A stretch of 64,000 nucleotides of DNA, from the NCBI GenBank assembly GCA_024742485.1, contig JANSYK010000002.1, forward strand, positions 124,001 through 188,000, in the 5' to 3' direction. The position numbers and the translations under genes were made by a program. The DNA is from Alphaproteobacteria bacterium (GTDB taxonomy: Bacteria > Pseudomonadota > Alphaproteobacteria > Rhizobiales > Rhizobiaceae). This document shows, piece by piece, positions 17,150 to 26,410 of the stretch. Numbering within the stretch: the first letter of the stretch is position 1; the number at the start of each line of letters is the position of its first letter. The notes beneath the pieces were generated by a model. The model ran no database searches. It saw only the letters and a list, made by a program, of their open reading frames with translations, and was not told where the DNA came from.

Positions 17150-18759
17150 CACGCAAACAATCCGTGCATGAACCATTTGGGATGACGGGTTTCCCGCTCG
17201 AAAAGGCCCTGGCGGAAAATCCAGAAACGGTAGCCTTCATCGTCTTCGACGCGAAAATAGTCGCGGCTGTGGCCGCCACGGCCGTCCCGCCACCATTCAC
17301 AGGCAATGCGTTCGGGACCTTCCGAACGGGCAATGCAATAGAGCGAACGGCGCCAGCGAAACCGGATCGGCGGTCCGTCGGGCACCTCGGCAATCGCCTC
17401 GACCTGTTCGGGCCTGTCAAACAGCACGACAGGCCGGCTCAGGACAACCGGGCCGGCCTTGCCCCCATCCTGGCGGGCGGCATCCTGCCATAGAAGTTTC
17501 TGCGCCGCGCTGTCCTGGTCCGCCGCTTCCGGCAGAAGACCGAAACTGCGCTCGGGAATATGGGTATCGGCCGCCACATAGTGCTGCACCCGGTCCATGC
17601 CGAGACGGGCGCCGAGCTTGTCGACAAGCGTGCCATAGGCTTCGCCCTGTCCGGAACTGGCGGTCAGATCCGTCTGCTGATTTTGCCGGGCCTCGCTCTG
17701 CAGAACATTGAGCCGGACGAGATCAAAGCCGAAACCGGCATCGAGATCCTCGTGAAAGCCGGCAATGCGTTCCTGAAACAACATGACGATCCGCGGCACA
17801 CTATGGACGGGACTTGCCGCGCGCACCCGGATCGACACCACATGCCCGTCGACGCGAAACAGTTTCAACTCCAGTTCGCGGGCGCCGAGCTGACGCTTGT
17901 CGAGACCCGGCCGCAGCGCACCGGCCAGATGGGCCGCTGTTCTTTCAATGTCTTCCTGCATGATGATTGGTTCGGCAAAGGCGCGTTCCGAGGACAGTTC
18001 AGGCACCGGAAGGCGCGGCGATATCGCCTCGTCTTCACGTCCCAGCGCCTGATCGAGCCGGCGCAGGAGATCATTGCCGAAACGGGCGGCAAAGGGCGCA
18101 CGCGGCAGATCCGCGATGCAGCCTATGGTCCGCAGGCCAAGCTTTCTGAGCATGTCCAGCAAGTCCGGCTCAAGACGAAGACCGGCCAGCGGCAGGTCGA
18201 GCAGTGCCGTTTCATGCGCACCCGGCGCAATCACCGTCCTGTCGCTGTAACGGGCAAAGGCCCAGGCCGCGCCCGGCGTGTCGGCAATGGCGGCGCCCAC
18301 CAGGAACCCGGCGGCCCGCAAGCGGTCGAGAATATCCTCGAGCATCGCTTCTTCGCCGCCAAAAAGATGCGCGCAGCCCGAAATGTCGAGAAAGAACCCG
18401 GCGCAGCCACCACTGACATTTTCCGGCAGATGTTCCAGCGCCACCAGGGGCGTATAGCGGTCGCACCAGGTTGCGATCGCCGACAGAAGCGCCGCATCGG
18501 CCTTGGGGTCATGATCGAAACTGTCGAGACCCGGGATCAGCGCCCGCGCATCGCTCAGCGTCTGGCCCGTGCGCAGGCCGGCCTTGTGGCCGGTCTCGTC
18601 GATTGCAACAAGACGCACGGCATTTTTGATCCTGGCAAGGGCGGCAAGCGGCGGGGCGTCAGGACGCCCGCTTGAACGCCATGACCTGCCCCATTTGCGG
18701 CGCGCGATCCGGTCGGTCGGAAGATGCGGCAGCGCGATCGACAATATCCGTTGGGGCAT
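17149..18759 (-). CDS. imuB: ImuB, Y-family polymerase-like mutasome protein
   Basis: A 536-residue Y-family-like protein. The start at 18759 (MPQRILSIALPHLPTDRI) is fixed by the conserved first strand, although it lies 101 nt inside the 3' end of imuA. ImuB proteins keep the Y-family fold but lack an active polymerase centre, and act as a hub that joins ImuA, DnaE2 and the sliding clamp during damage-induced mutagenesis. The helix-hairpin-helix region (LRLEPDLLDMLRKLGLRTIGCIADLP) is clear at about residues 195-220. The C-terminus (RHPKWFMHGLFA) ends in the overlap with dnaE2. Confidence 0.94.
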   Translation of the reverse strand: MPQRILSIALPHLPTDRIARRKWGRSWRSSGRPDAPPLAALARIKNAVRLVAIDETGHKAGLRTGQTLSDARALIPGLDSFDHDPKADAALLSAIATWCDRYTPLVALEHLPENVSGGCAGFFLDISGCAHLFGGEEAMLEDILDRLRAAGFLVGAAIADTPGAAWAFARYSDRTVIAPGAHETALLDLPLAGLRLEPDLLDMLRKLGLRTIGCIADLPRAPFAARFGNDLLRRLDQALGREDEAISPRLPVPELSSERAFAEPIIMQEDIERTAAHLAGALRPGLDKRQLGARELELKLFRVDGHVVSIRVRAASPVHSVPRIVMLFQERIAGFHEDLDAGFGFDLVRLNVLQSEARQNQQTDLTASSGQGEAYGTLVDKLGARLGMDRVQHYVAADTHIPERSFGLLPEAADQDSAAQKLLWQDAARQDGGKAGPVVLSRPVVLFDRPEQVEAIAEVPDGPPIRFRWRRSLYCIARSEGPERIACEWWRDGRGGHSRDYFRVEDDEGYRFWIFRQGLFERETRHPKWFMHGLFA

Positions 18760-19501
18760 GCTCAAACTCTCGTCTCTGCTGGTTCCATGCAATGGTCCAC
18801 TGCCCCGTCCGGCCATTGCGGTTGCGTTCAAGCACAAGACCAAGCCGCAAGAGCCCTATGCCGTTTTCAAGATCGGGATCGGCGCCCGAAGGCGCCGCCT
18901 TGACATGCCAGCGGGTCGCCGCGGCACTTGCCTCTTCTTCGCCGCCCTGCCGCAGGACGCAGACGAAAAGGCCATTATGTTGCGCCTTCAGCATCAGCCG
19001 GCGGGTCGCCGTCATGTCGAAATGCGCCGGATTGCCTTTCACATGAAGGATGGCGCCGGCCAGATCCTTGCATTTCGCCGCTTCGTCGACAGCCCAAAGA
19101 GCCGTCTTGAGATCGGCGGGATGCACCACCAGCAACCGTGCCGGATCAAGCCCGAACATGGACACGCCAGCCGGAAAAAGCTGACCGCCGTCGAGATGAC
19201 AGGCCGGATCACGGATCCAGGCGATGCGGCCCTGTCGCTCCTGCATGCATCCCGCCAGCAACCCGGCCAGAAAACCCGTCGCCGCGCCGATATCCCTGGT
19301 CAGCGAACAGCGCACCTCATGCAGGGCGCGGACCGGAAAACCATCCTTGAACACAGCATCCATGGCTGGAATGCCGAAACGGATCAGGCCATTTGCGGGA
19401 TCGCCGTCAAACCGGATGCCGGGCATGAAAGAGGCGTGTCGCCTGTCGATCCGTGCGACAGCCTCCTGCAATACCGCCATGTCCTGCCGGTTGCCCTGCA
19501 T
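18659..19501 (-). CDS. imuA: ImuA, RecA/SulA-like mutasome accessory protein
   Basis: A 280-residue ImuA-family protein, first gene of the SOS mutagenesis operon. The ATG at 19501 (MQGNRQDMAVLQEAVARID) directly follows a strong TATAAT -10 and a GTTC-N7-GTTC LexA-type box. The family resembles RecA in fold but usually lacks a working Walker A, and the corresponding region here (RCSLTRDIGAATGFLAGL) has no GKT. The C-terminal tail overlaps imuB by 101 nt, an unusually long overlap; both ends are well supported by conserved sequence. Confidence 0.92.
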   Translation of the reverse strand: MQGNRQDMAVLQEAVARIDRRHASFMPGIRFDGDPANGLIRFGIPAMDAVFKDGFPVRALHEVRCSLTRDIGAATGFLAGLLAGCMQERQGRIAWIRDPACHLDGGQLFPAGVSMFGLDPARLLVVHPADLKTALWAVDEAAKCKDLAGAILHVKGNPAHFDMTATRRLMLKAQHNGLFVCVLRQGGEEEASAAATRWHVKAAPSGADPDLENGIGLLRLGLVLERNRNGRTGQWTIAWNQQRREFEHAPTDIVDRAAASSDRPDRAPQMGQVMAFKRAS

Positions 19502-19515
19502 TGTTCAACCCATAT

Positions 19516-19530
19516 GTTCCTGTTTTGTTC
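19516..19530 (-). promoter_or_regulatory. LexA-type SOS box of the imuA-imuB-dnaE2 operon
   Basis: GTTC (19516-19519), seven bases, GTTC (19527-19530): a perfect match to the alphaproteobacterial LexA consensus GTTC-N7-GTTC, read on the plus strand. It lies 15 bases upstream of the imuA ATG, just downstream of the -10, where bound LexA would block transcription. Confidence 0.92.
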
Positions 19531-19531
19531 T

Positions 19532-19537
19532 ATTATA
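19532..19537 (-). promoter_or_regulatory. -10 element (TATAAT) of the imuA promoter
   Basis: The minus strand reads TATAAT at 19532-19537, 31-36 bases before the imuA ATG and two bases from the SOS box. With a 17-base spacer the -35 would be CTCTTG (19555-19560), which is poor; a better TTGACT nearby is 21 bases away. Weak -35 elements are common in repressed SOS promoters. Confidence 0.6.
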
Positions 19538-19589
19538 GATTCCAAAAACACCATCAAGAGTCAAGCGGGATGAAAATCACGGACCAAAA

Positions 19590-19624
19590 CGAAAAAACCG
19601 CGCCGTCAGACAGACAGCGCGGTT
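19590..19624 (-). terminator. Intrinsic terminator of trcR
   Basis: An 8-bp perfect stem (19596-19603 with 19617-19624, AACCGCGC/GCGCGGTT) with a 13-nt loop, followed on the minus strand by a T-rich run. It lies 37 bases after the trcR stop and separates it from the SOS operon. Confidence 0.85.
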
Positions 19625-19660
19625 CTTCCAATCGCAAATTGGCCGGTCCGGCCGAAAATT

Positions 19661-20365
19661 CTAGGATTCCGACGGCTCATCCGGCTTGTCGGTCTTCAGC
19701 GAATTGAGTTTGGCAAAGACCGCATCCGCATCGATGGTGTCTTCTTCCTTCGGTGCCACCGGTGTCGGATCGAGAGAGAATGTCTCCGTTTCCTTGGCCG
19801 GGAGCAATGTTTCGTCCTCGCGGGTAATCACGTCGCCCGGGCGTTCCTTGGCAGCCTTTTCAACCTCGAGATCCAGATCGATCTGCGTGCAAAGACCGAG
19901 GGTGACCGGGTCGAGCGGCGTCAGATTGGCGGAATTCCAATGGGTCCGGTCGCGGATCTGCTCGATGGTCGACTTCGTCGTGCCCACGAGTCGCGAGATC
20001 TGCGCATCCTTCAATTCAGGATGGTTGCGCACCAGCCACAAAATGGCATTGGGGCGGTCCTGCCGTTTGGAAACCGGTGTGTAGCGCGGACCTTTTCGCT
20101 TGAGTTCCGGCACATGCACCTTGGGGCTCGACAGCTTCAGCTTGTATGTCGGGTCAGCCTCGGCCTTGGCAATCTCATCGCGTGAAAGCTGACCGGTCTG
20201 GATCGGATCGAGACCCTTGATGCCCTGCGCCGATTCGCCATCGGCGATCGCCTTGACCTCAAGCGTATGAAGGGTACAGAACTGAGCGATCTGATCAAAG
20301 GTCAGCGCTGTGTTGTCGACAAGCCAGACGGCCGTTGCTTTCGGCATAAGCAATGATTGTGCCAT
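19661..20365 (-). CDS. trcR: TrcR-type cell cycle transcriptional regulator (DUF1013)
   Basis: A 234-residue protein of the DUF1013/TrcR family, almost confined to alphaproteobacteria, where it is linked to cell-cycle gene control. The start MAQSLLMPKATAVWLVDNTALTFDQIAQFC is the conserved opening; a helix-turn-helix-like KDAQISRLVGTTKSTIEQIRDRTHW lies at about residues 118-142. The C-terminal 60 residues are acidic and probably disordered. The gene stands alone, divergent from an acetyl-CoA synthetase gene across a 259-nt region, and ends in a clear intrinsic terminator. Confidence 0.9.
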   Translation of the reverse strand: MAQSLLMPKATAVWLVDNTALTFDQIAQFCTLHTLEVKAIADGESAQGIKGLDPIQTGQLSRDEIAKAEADPTYKLKLSSPKVHVPELKRKGPRYTPVSKRQDRPNAILWLVRNHPELKDAQISRLVGTTKSTIEQIRDRTHWNSANLTPLDPVTLGLCTQIDLDLEVEKAAKERPGDVITREDETLLPAKETETFSLDPTPVAPKEEDTIDADAVFAKLNSLKTDKPDEPSES

Positions 20366-20512
20366 GGATATATGTCTCCTGTCCGCCCGCTCCGGGAGCG
20401 CGGGCCGTGGGTATCACCACATGTTTTCCGGGAATTCGGCGATCTCTATAACGCCGATCACAGGCAAATGCAATGACAACGCAAAGATGTACCATGCACG
20501 CCCATCGTCTTA

Positions 20513-20540
20513 TTGCCCGGACAAAAACAACTGCTATTAA
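20513..20540 (+). promoter_or_regulatory. Candidate sigma-70 promoter of acs
   Basis: TTGCCC (20513-20518), a 16-base spacer and TATTAA (20535-20540), 85 bases before the acs ATG in the trcR-acs divergent region. The match is moderate (4/6 and 4/6). Confidence 0.4.
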
Positions 20541-20624
20541 TGGCGCGAAATGATCGCAGGGGACGCCATGCGAACGGCGCCCGGTTCCGGTAGACATGGC
20601 CGGCAGACATTGAAGGAGGAACGC

Positions 20625-22574
20625 ATGCAGACCAAAACCCACAAGGTGCTCAAGGCCGCCAAAAAGCGCGCGTTGATCGACAATGATACCTATCTCGACT
20701 GGTATCGCCAGAGCACCAGGAACCCGGAAAAATTCTGGAAAAAACACGGCAAGCGGATCGACTGGTTCAAGCCTTACACAAAGGTCAAGAACACATCCTT
20801 CGATGGCAATGTCTCGATCAAATGGTTCGAGGACGGCGTCACCAACGTCTCCTACAACTGCATCGACCGTCATCTGAAAAAGCGCGGTGACCAGGTGGCG
20901 ATCATCTGGGAGGGTGACAATCCCTATGACGACAAGAAGGTCACCTACAAAGAGCTTTACGATCAGGTCTGCCGGCTTTCCAATGTGATGAAAAAACATG
21001 GTGTCAAAAAGGGCGACCGCGTCACCATCTATATGCCGATGATCGTCGAAGCCGCCTATGCGATGCTTGCCTGCGCCCGGATCGGAGCCATCCATTCGAT
21101 CGTGTTCGGCGGCTTCTCGCCCGACGCACTGGCCGGCCGCATCGTCGATTGCGATTCCACCTTCATCATCACCGCCGACGAGGGGCTGCGCGGCGGCAGG
21201 CCGATCCCGCTGAAGGAAAACACCGACAAGGCCTGCGAAATCGCAAAAAAGGGCGGGGTCACCGTCAACAATGTCCTGGTGGTGCGCCGCACCGGCGCCA
21301 AGACCGGTTGGCAGGACGGCCGCGACATTTGGTATCATCAGGCTCTGGCCGCTGCCAAACCCGATTGCGCGCCAGCCAAGATGAAGGCGGAGGATCCGCT
21401 TTTCATCCTCTATACATCCGGCTCCACCGGCAAGCCAAAGGGCGTGCTGCACACCACCGGCGGTTATCTGGTCTATGCGTCCATGACCCATGAATATGTC
21501 TTCGACTATCACCCGGGCGATATCTACTGGTGCACGGCCGATGTCGGCTGGGTCACCGGGCACTCCTACATCGTCTACGGACCGCTGGCCAATGGCGCGA
21601 CAACTCTGATGTTCGAGGGTGTACCCAACTATCCGGACGCCGGACGGTTCTGGGATGTTGTCGACAAGCACCAGGTCAACATCTTCTATACCGCGCCCAC
21701 GGCCATCCGCGCACTGATGGGCGCCGGTGATGACTATGTCACACGCTCGTCCCGCAAATCCCTGCGCACGCTTGGCACGGTCGGCGAGCCGATCAATCCG
21801 GAAGCCTGGGAGTGGTACTACAACATTGTCGGCAACAAGAAATGCCCGATTGTCGACACCTGGTGGCAGACCGAGACCGGTGGCATTTTGATCACGCCGC
21901 TGCCCGGGGCAACCGATCTGAAAGCCGGGTCCGCGACACGGCCGTTCTTTGGCGTTCAACCGCAACTGGTCGATGGTGCAGGCCAGGTGCTCGACGGAGC
22001 CACCGAGGGAAATCTGTGCATCATCGATTCATGGCCCGGTCAGATGCGCACGGTCTATGGTGATCATGAACGATTCATCCAGACCTATTTCTCCACCTAC
22101 AAGGGAAAATATTTCACCGGCGACGGCTGTCGCCGCGACGAGGATGGCTATTACTGGATCACCGGTCGGGTCGATGATGTCATCAACGTCTCCGGGCACC
22201 GCATGGGCACGGCGGAGGTCGAATCGGCACTGGTGTCCCATGACAGTGTCTCGGAAGCCGCCGTCGTCGGCTATCCGCATGACATCAAGGGGCAGGGCAT
22301 CTATTGCTATGTCACATTGATGGCCGGTCTGAAGGGCAGCGACAAGCTGCGCACCGAGCTGATCAAACATGTGCGCCAGGAAATCGGACCGATAGCTTCG
22401 CCCGACCAGCTTCAGTTTTCGCCAGGTCTGCCGAAAACCCGGTCCGGCAAGATCATGCGGCGCATCCTGCGCAAGATCGCGGAGGATGATTATTCAACGC
22501 TCGGCGACACATCGACCCTGGCTGATCCGACCGTCGTCGATGATCTGATCGACAACCGCCAGAACAGGAAGTAA
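20625..22574 (+). CDS. acs: Acetyl-CoA synthetase (AMP-forming)
   Basis: A 649-residue adenylate-forming enzyme making acetyl-CoA from acetate, ATP and CoA. The P-loop [11 protein letters not shown] lies at about residues 263-273, and the adenylation motif WWQTETGG and the hinge region [14 protein letters not shown] are intact. The catalytic lysine is in [11 protein letters not shown] near the C-terminus (about K609), which acetylation controls in many species. The start at 20625 follows a perfect AAGGAGGA. The N-terminus begins with a Lys-rich [19 protein letters not shown] rather than the more compact start of many Acs proteins, but length fits the family. A strong bidirectional terminator follows. 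Confidence 0.95.
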   Translation: MQTKTHKVLKAAKKRALIDNDTYLDWYRQSTRNPEKFWKKHGKRIDWFKPYTKVKNTSFDGNVSIKWFEDGVTNVSYNCIDRHLKKRGDQVAIIWEGDNPYDDKKVTYKELYDQVCRLSNVMKKHGVKKGDRVTIYMPMIVEAAYAMLACARIGAIHSIVFGGFSPDALAGRIVDCDSTFIITADEGLRGGRPIPLKENTDKACEIAKKGGVTVNNVLVVRRTGAKTGWQDGRDIWYHQALAAAKPDCAPAKMKAEDPLFILYTSGSTGKPKGVLHTTGGYLVYASMTHEYVFDYHPGDIYWCTADVGWVTGHSYIVYGPLANGATTLMFEGVPNYPDAGRFWDVVDKHQVNIFYTAPTAIRALMGAGDDYVTRSSRKSLRTLGTVGEPINPEAWEWYYNIVGNKKCPIVDTWWQTETGGILITPLPGATDLKAGSATRPFFGVQPQLVDGAGQVLDGATEGNLCIIDSWPGQMRTVYGDHERFIQTYFSTYKGKYFTGDGCRRDEDGYYWITGRVDDVINVSGHRMGTAEVESALVSHDSVSEAAVVGYPHDIKGQGIYCYVTLMAGLKGSDKLRTELIKHVRQEIGPIASPDQLQFSPGLPKTRSGKIMRRILRKIAEDDYSTLGDTSTLADPTVVDDLIDNRQNRK

Positions 22575-22578
22575 TCAC

Positions 22579-22614
22579 AAAAGGGCCAATCGGAACTGCC
22601 TGATTGGCCCTTTT
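22579..22614. terminator. Bidirectional intrinsic terminator between acs and the TadG-like gene
   Basis: A perfect 13-bp stem (22579-22591 with 22602-22614, AAAAGGGCCAATC/GATTGGCCCTTTT) around a 10-nt loop. It carries runs of A on the left and T on the right, so it can end transcription from both convergent genes. Confidence 0.9.
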
Positions 22615-22630
22615 CGCAATGCTGGAATTG

Positions 22631-24100
22631 CTACTGCGTGAGGCGCAGGCTCTGGATCAGTCTGGCAATATGTTCATAGGTTTCCTTGAGCTCATTGGCG
22701 CTGTTCGGCTCATAGGAATAGGTCAGGGACCCCTCGTCCGGCGAGGCACAGGCTTCGAGCATTGTGTCGGCGGAATTCGACGTTCCAAATCCGATCGTGA
22801 AGATCTTGATCCCGGCGGCCTTGATATTGGTGCACAGCGCCGCGGTGTGATTCTTGGACAGCGTGCTCTGCCCGCAACCCACATTGCTGGATGATGTTCC
22901 GGCATAGGCGGTGTTGAAGGCGCCATCCGTCATCAGGATGATATATTTTGCCAGCTTGTCATTGGTGCTCATGTCATCCGGTTTTGATCCGGCAGCATGA
23001 TAATCCGCCCAGTTCTTTGAGATCGTGTACCAGGCCCATTGCAGACCGATATGGCCGGCCGTGCAGCCACCGGTGGAAAGAGCGTCAATCGCCTTGTCCA
23101 GGGTCTTTTTGTTGCTGCTCAGCGGAACGATCTTGGAACTGGTGCAGGAATCTTTCTTGAGGCGCGAATCGCGGCTGATCATCCCCTTGGAAGGGTTGGC
23201 GTCCGTATATTGATAGGAGGTGCCGGACAGCGGCGCCTTGCGATCCGTGGCGCAAGTGTCCTGACTTTTACCATTTTTCTTGACAACAAAATCGGACGGG
23301 ATTTTCTTGCAGTTCATCTTGCCTTTTTTGTTGAGCTTGCAACTGGCGCCATGGCTTTCCAGATGTGTTTTCACATCGTAAGGCGCACCGTTGACGTTGC
23401 CGACGAAACTGGTGTCATAGGCTGGAGCATTGCTCTTGGCATCCATATAGTCCGGATACACATATTTGGACAATGATCCGGCATTGACCGAGTCACTGTA
23501 GGGCACCAGGCTGATGCGGACATGTTCGTCGGTATTGGTATTGGCGCTCAGCAGTTCCGTAATGCCCAGCTTCGAAGCCGCTTTCAGCGACGTGATATTG
23601 GAGCCGCCCATCGAACCGGTCACGTCAAGGACCATCGCGACCTCGATATCGCCGATGCCGTAACTGGCGGCGGACTTGCTGGCCACGACCTGGGTTGTCT
23701 GACCGGATCCCACCCGCATGAATGTCAGAGACTGATCGTAGTCTGCGGTCGCGGAAACGGTCTGGTCAGTTGTGTTGATCTTGAAATTCTTGACCTTGTA
23801 GTCGCTCTTGGCAAGATCATCGATCCCGAGATTGGCGGCAAATATCGCCTTGAAATAATCTTCGGCCGCTGTTCCCTTTTCCGAAATCTCACTGATCGAA
23901 AGCGCCCGTGCCGTCGCCAGCGATGCCGCGTCCAGCGCATTGTTCACTCGGGTTTTTTCTCCGATGGACCGTGAATAATCCACCGCCAGCCCGACCGAAA
24001 GGAAGATCGCGACAGAGGTAAATGCGAAGGCGATCGCAAAATTTCCCTGCCGGTCCTTCATGAATCGGCGAAACAGGGGTGCCTTTATCGGAGTGTTCAT
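22631..24100 (-). CDS. TadG-like pilus/surface protein with von Willebrand A domain (paralogue 1)
   Basis: A 489-residue protein with the TadE/TadG-type N-terminus: RRFMKDRQGNFAIAFAF followed by one membrane segment (about residues 20-41) and then an extracytoplasmic region. The von Willebrand A domain has the metal-ion site DVTGS at D159-S163 after IEVAMVLD. Several cysteines in the insert (about residues 260-330 and 440) suggest disulfides, fitting export. Two ATGs occur in tandem (24103, 24100); I took the second because the GGAAG ribosome site is better spaced. It is a close relative of the gene just upstream: both place the DVTGS motif at residue 159 and end in TYE/TYA-xIAxxIxxLRLxQ. The Tad secretion genes are not in the window, so a role in Tad pilus assembly is inference. 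Confidence 0.82.
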   Translation of the reverse strand: MNTPIKAPLFRRFMKDRQGNFAIAFAFTSVAIFLSVGLAVDYSRSIGEKTRVNNALDAASLATARALSISEISEKGTAAEDYFKAIFAANLGIDDLAKSDYKVKNFKINTTDQTVSATADYDQSLTFMRVGSGQTTQVVASKSAASYGIGDIEVAMVLDVTGSMGGSNITSLKAASKLGITELLSANTNTDEHVRISLVPYSDSVNAGSLSKYVYPDYMDAKSNAPAYDTSFVGNVNGAPYDVKTHLESHGASCKLNKKGKMNCKKIPSDFVVKKNGKSQDTCATDRKAPLSGTSYQYTDANPSKGMISRDSRLKKDSCTSSKIVPLSSNKKTLDKAIDALSTGGCTAGHIGLQWAWYTISKNWADYHAAGSKPDDMSTNDKLAKYIILMTDGAFNTAYAGTSSSNVGCGQSTLSKNHTAALCTNIKAAGIKIFTIGFGTSNSADTMLEACASPDEGSLTYSYEPNSANELKETYEHIARLIQSLRLTQ

Positions 24101-24399
24101 CATTTTCTTCCCACACATTGAACAATCGATCATTCCGCGGATGGTCCGCACCTCGACCCAACGAAATTGCCATCCGGCTATCCGTTCAGTGATATGAGCA
24201 CACCAACCGCTTGTATGGGTTCGTTGTAGAAGATTAGAATTTAAATGAACTTAAACCGACTGATAGATTCTTAGTAATATCAATAACAAATTGAAAACGG
24301 GTGCCTTTCCTTCACACCGATTGCTGTGGAATTGATCATTGACGCCTGGTTGAATCCGCCGGGAAAGACACCTTCAATCCCGACGGACAAACCGCACCA
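24101..24399. other. Intergenic region between the two TadG-like genes
   Basis: Holds the leader of paralogue 1 and the 3' end region of paralogue 2. The stretch 24225-24295 is markedly AT-rich compared with the window average and would suit a promoter, but I cannot fix -35/-10 boxes. No gene or strong hairpin is visible. Confidence 0.6.
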
Positions 24400-25977
24400 C
24401 TATTGGCTCAGGCGGAGCGTCCGGATTCGGTTGGCGATGGCCGCATAGGTCGCTTTCAGATCGTCAGCCGAATTCGGCTCATAGGAATAGGTAAAGCTGC
24501 CTTCATCCGGCGATGCGCAGCTTTGCAACATCCTGTCCGCGCTGCCCGGCGTTTCGTAGCCGATCGTGAAGATCTTGACACCCTCGCTCTTGATCCTTTC
24601 ACACAAGGCCAGTGTCCGGCTCTGCGACCACAAGGTCTCACCAGTAACATATTTCATATGCACATCCGTGCCGGCATAGGCCGTATTGAAGATACCATCC
24701 GTCATCAGGATGATGAATTTGGACAGTTCGTGATCAGTGGTCATGTCACCGGGATCAGATGCCGTTCCGTCGATATAGTCTGCCCAGTCATGGGAAATCG
24801 TATACCAGGCCCACTGCAAGCCGATCTGACCGGCCGTAAAACCACCACCTGAAAGACCATCAAGTGCACTCTCAAGTACCGATTGTTTGCTGGTCAGAAG
24901 AACCAGCGGCGAACCCGGGCAGCTATCCAGACGGCTGTCACGGCTGATCATGCCATAGGCCGGACTGCTGTTTTGATATTCGTGATTGGTCAGACTGTCG
25001 CTATACGGCTCCTTGCGGTCCGTGGCGCATTTGTCGACATTGGTGAAATCATCATTGATGGCCATTTTTTTGGGCAGGTAGTCAATATCGGGCGTCCCGC
25101 CGGGACAGGTATAGCCGCTCAGGTCACCATCCGGTATCGTCAACCGTACCTCCGGGCGGCCATTGGTCGTTTTTGTGCACAGGTAAAACTGCTCTACATA
25201 AGACGCCACATCATAACCGAGCCCGTATCCTCCGATATCCAGCTTTGAATCATAGCTCGCGGAACTTTTGTCATATCGGGCATCATATGCGGGCGCATTG
25301 CTCTTCGCATAGAGGTAGTCAGGATAGACATATTTGGCGAGCGGCCCGGCATTGACACCGTAATCATAGGGAACAAGGCTGATGCGAACATGCTCCTTGC
25401 TTTCGGTGTTGGCCGCCAGCAATTCGGTGACGCCCAGTTTGGCCGCCTGTTTCAGATTGTCCAGTTTACTGCCGGATCCGTACCCCATGGAACCTGTCAC
25501 ATCGAGGACCATGGCGATCTCGATCGTTCCCAATCCGTAACTGACGGCCGATCTGCTGGCCACGGCCTGCGTTTGCTGACCGGTTCCGACCCGCATAAAT
25601 GTCAGGGGTTGATCAACGCTGACTTCGGCCGAGATCGATTGAGACTTCGGGTCGTGGGCGAACTTTTTCAGCTTGTAGACACTTGCATCAAACGCATCAT
25701 CACCGACATTTGCAGCGAACACCGCCTTGAAGTAATCCTGGGCCGCCGAACCGGTGTCGCTGATTTCCCCGGTCGAAAGCGCCCGGCCGGTGGCCAGCGC
25801 CGCAGCATCGAGCGCATTGTTGATCCGGGTCTTGGTCCCCAGAGACATTGAAAAGTCAACCGCAAGACCCACGGCCACGAAAATCAGGCTCGAGACGAGG
25901 GCAAAACTGACGGCAAAGTTTCCGTTACGATCGTGATGGAACCGGCTGAGGAGGGAATCGGGGCGATGAGAGACCAT
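24400..25977 (-). CDS. TadG-like pilus/surface protein with von Willebrand A domain (paralogue 2)
   Basis: A 525-residue paralogue of the next gene downstream. The N-terminus SRFHHDRNGNFAVSFALVSSL carries the RDRxGNFA motif and a single membrane segment (about residues 19-41). The von Willebrand A motif DVTGS is at D159-S163, as in the paralogue. The main difference is a longer, Tyr/Ser/Gly-rich insert around residues 195-300. The two genes share direction but are 299 nt apart with no clear terminator between them. A duplication followed by divergence in the insert explains the pair. Function is inferred only from the TadG-like N-terminus and the VWA domain. Confidence 0.82.
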   Translation of the reverse strand: MVSHRPDSLLSRFHHDRNGNFAVSFALVSSLIFVAVGLAVDFSMSLGTKTRINNALDAAALATGRALSTGEISDTGSAAQDYFKAVFAANVGDDAFDASVYKLKKFAHDPKSQSISAEVSVDQPLTFMRVGTGQQTQAVASRSAVSYGLGTIEIAMVLDVTGSMGYGSGSKLDNLKQAAKLGVTELLAANTESKEHVRISLVPYDYGVNAGPLAKYVYPDYLYAKSNAPAYDARYDKSSASYDSKLDIGGYGLGYDVASYVEQFYLCTKTTNGRPEVRLTIPDGDLSGYTCPGGTPDIDYLPKKMAINDDFTNVDKCATDRKEPYSDSLTNHEYQNSSPAYGMISRDSRLDSCPGSPLVLLTSKQSVLESALDGLSGGGFTAGQIGLQWAWYTISHDWADYIDGTASDPGDMTTDHELSKFIILMTDGIFNTAYAGTDVHMKYVTGETLWSQSRTLALCERIKSEGVKIFTIGYETPGSADRMLQSCASPDEGSFTYSYEPNSADDLKATYAAIANRIRTLRLSQ

Positions 25978-26410
25978 TGTGGGTTGACCTGAAAATCATG
26001 GAGAACACACGCCAAGTCGCAAAAACGGCCCCACCGGCTGCCATGAAATGATGACACATCCGAGCATTCACGCTGGTTTCGTGCTCTCCGGTCCAATCGG
26101 ACCGCATTGAAATGACTGCAGAAATGATACCCACACGATCAAATCCACTGCTGTGACACGCTACGGCTGTACAAATGGCTTCAGTCGTCTCGCGCAAAAT
26201 ATAGTTCCCGTATCAAGTTCAGTATGTGTTGCGAATATGCGTACAATACGGATTGGTCGCTGATCGCCTTAATGAATGACAATACGACATCCGTATCCGG
26301 GCACTATGGACCAGATGATTTGATCAATGGTTAAATTCCGCCTGTGCCACATCGATTGACGCGAGTGCGAAAAAATATGCTCAATAGTCGGTTAATTGCG
26401 GATCAGTGTC
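25978..26410. other. 433-nt intergenic region without a visible gene
   Basis: Lies upstream of TadG-like paralogue 2 and downstream of the SDHAF4-like gene. It is AT-richer than the neighbouring genes, especially 26190-26410, where a terminator-like run of A/T (about 26369-26380) occurs. No convincing reading frame with a ribosome site, no tRNA and no clear promoter were found; short frames on the minus strand carry no recognisable family. It probably contains the promoter of paralogue 2. Confidence 0.6.

Noticed and set aside
20389-20404. GC-rich inverted repeat upstream of trcR as an operator
   Set aside because: Six-base stem of pure G/C with no repeat elsewhere; chance is sufficient in DNA of this composition.
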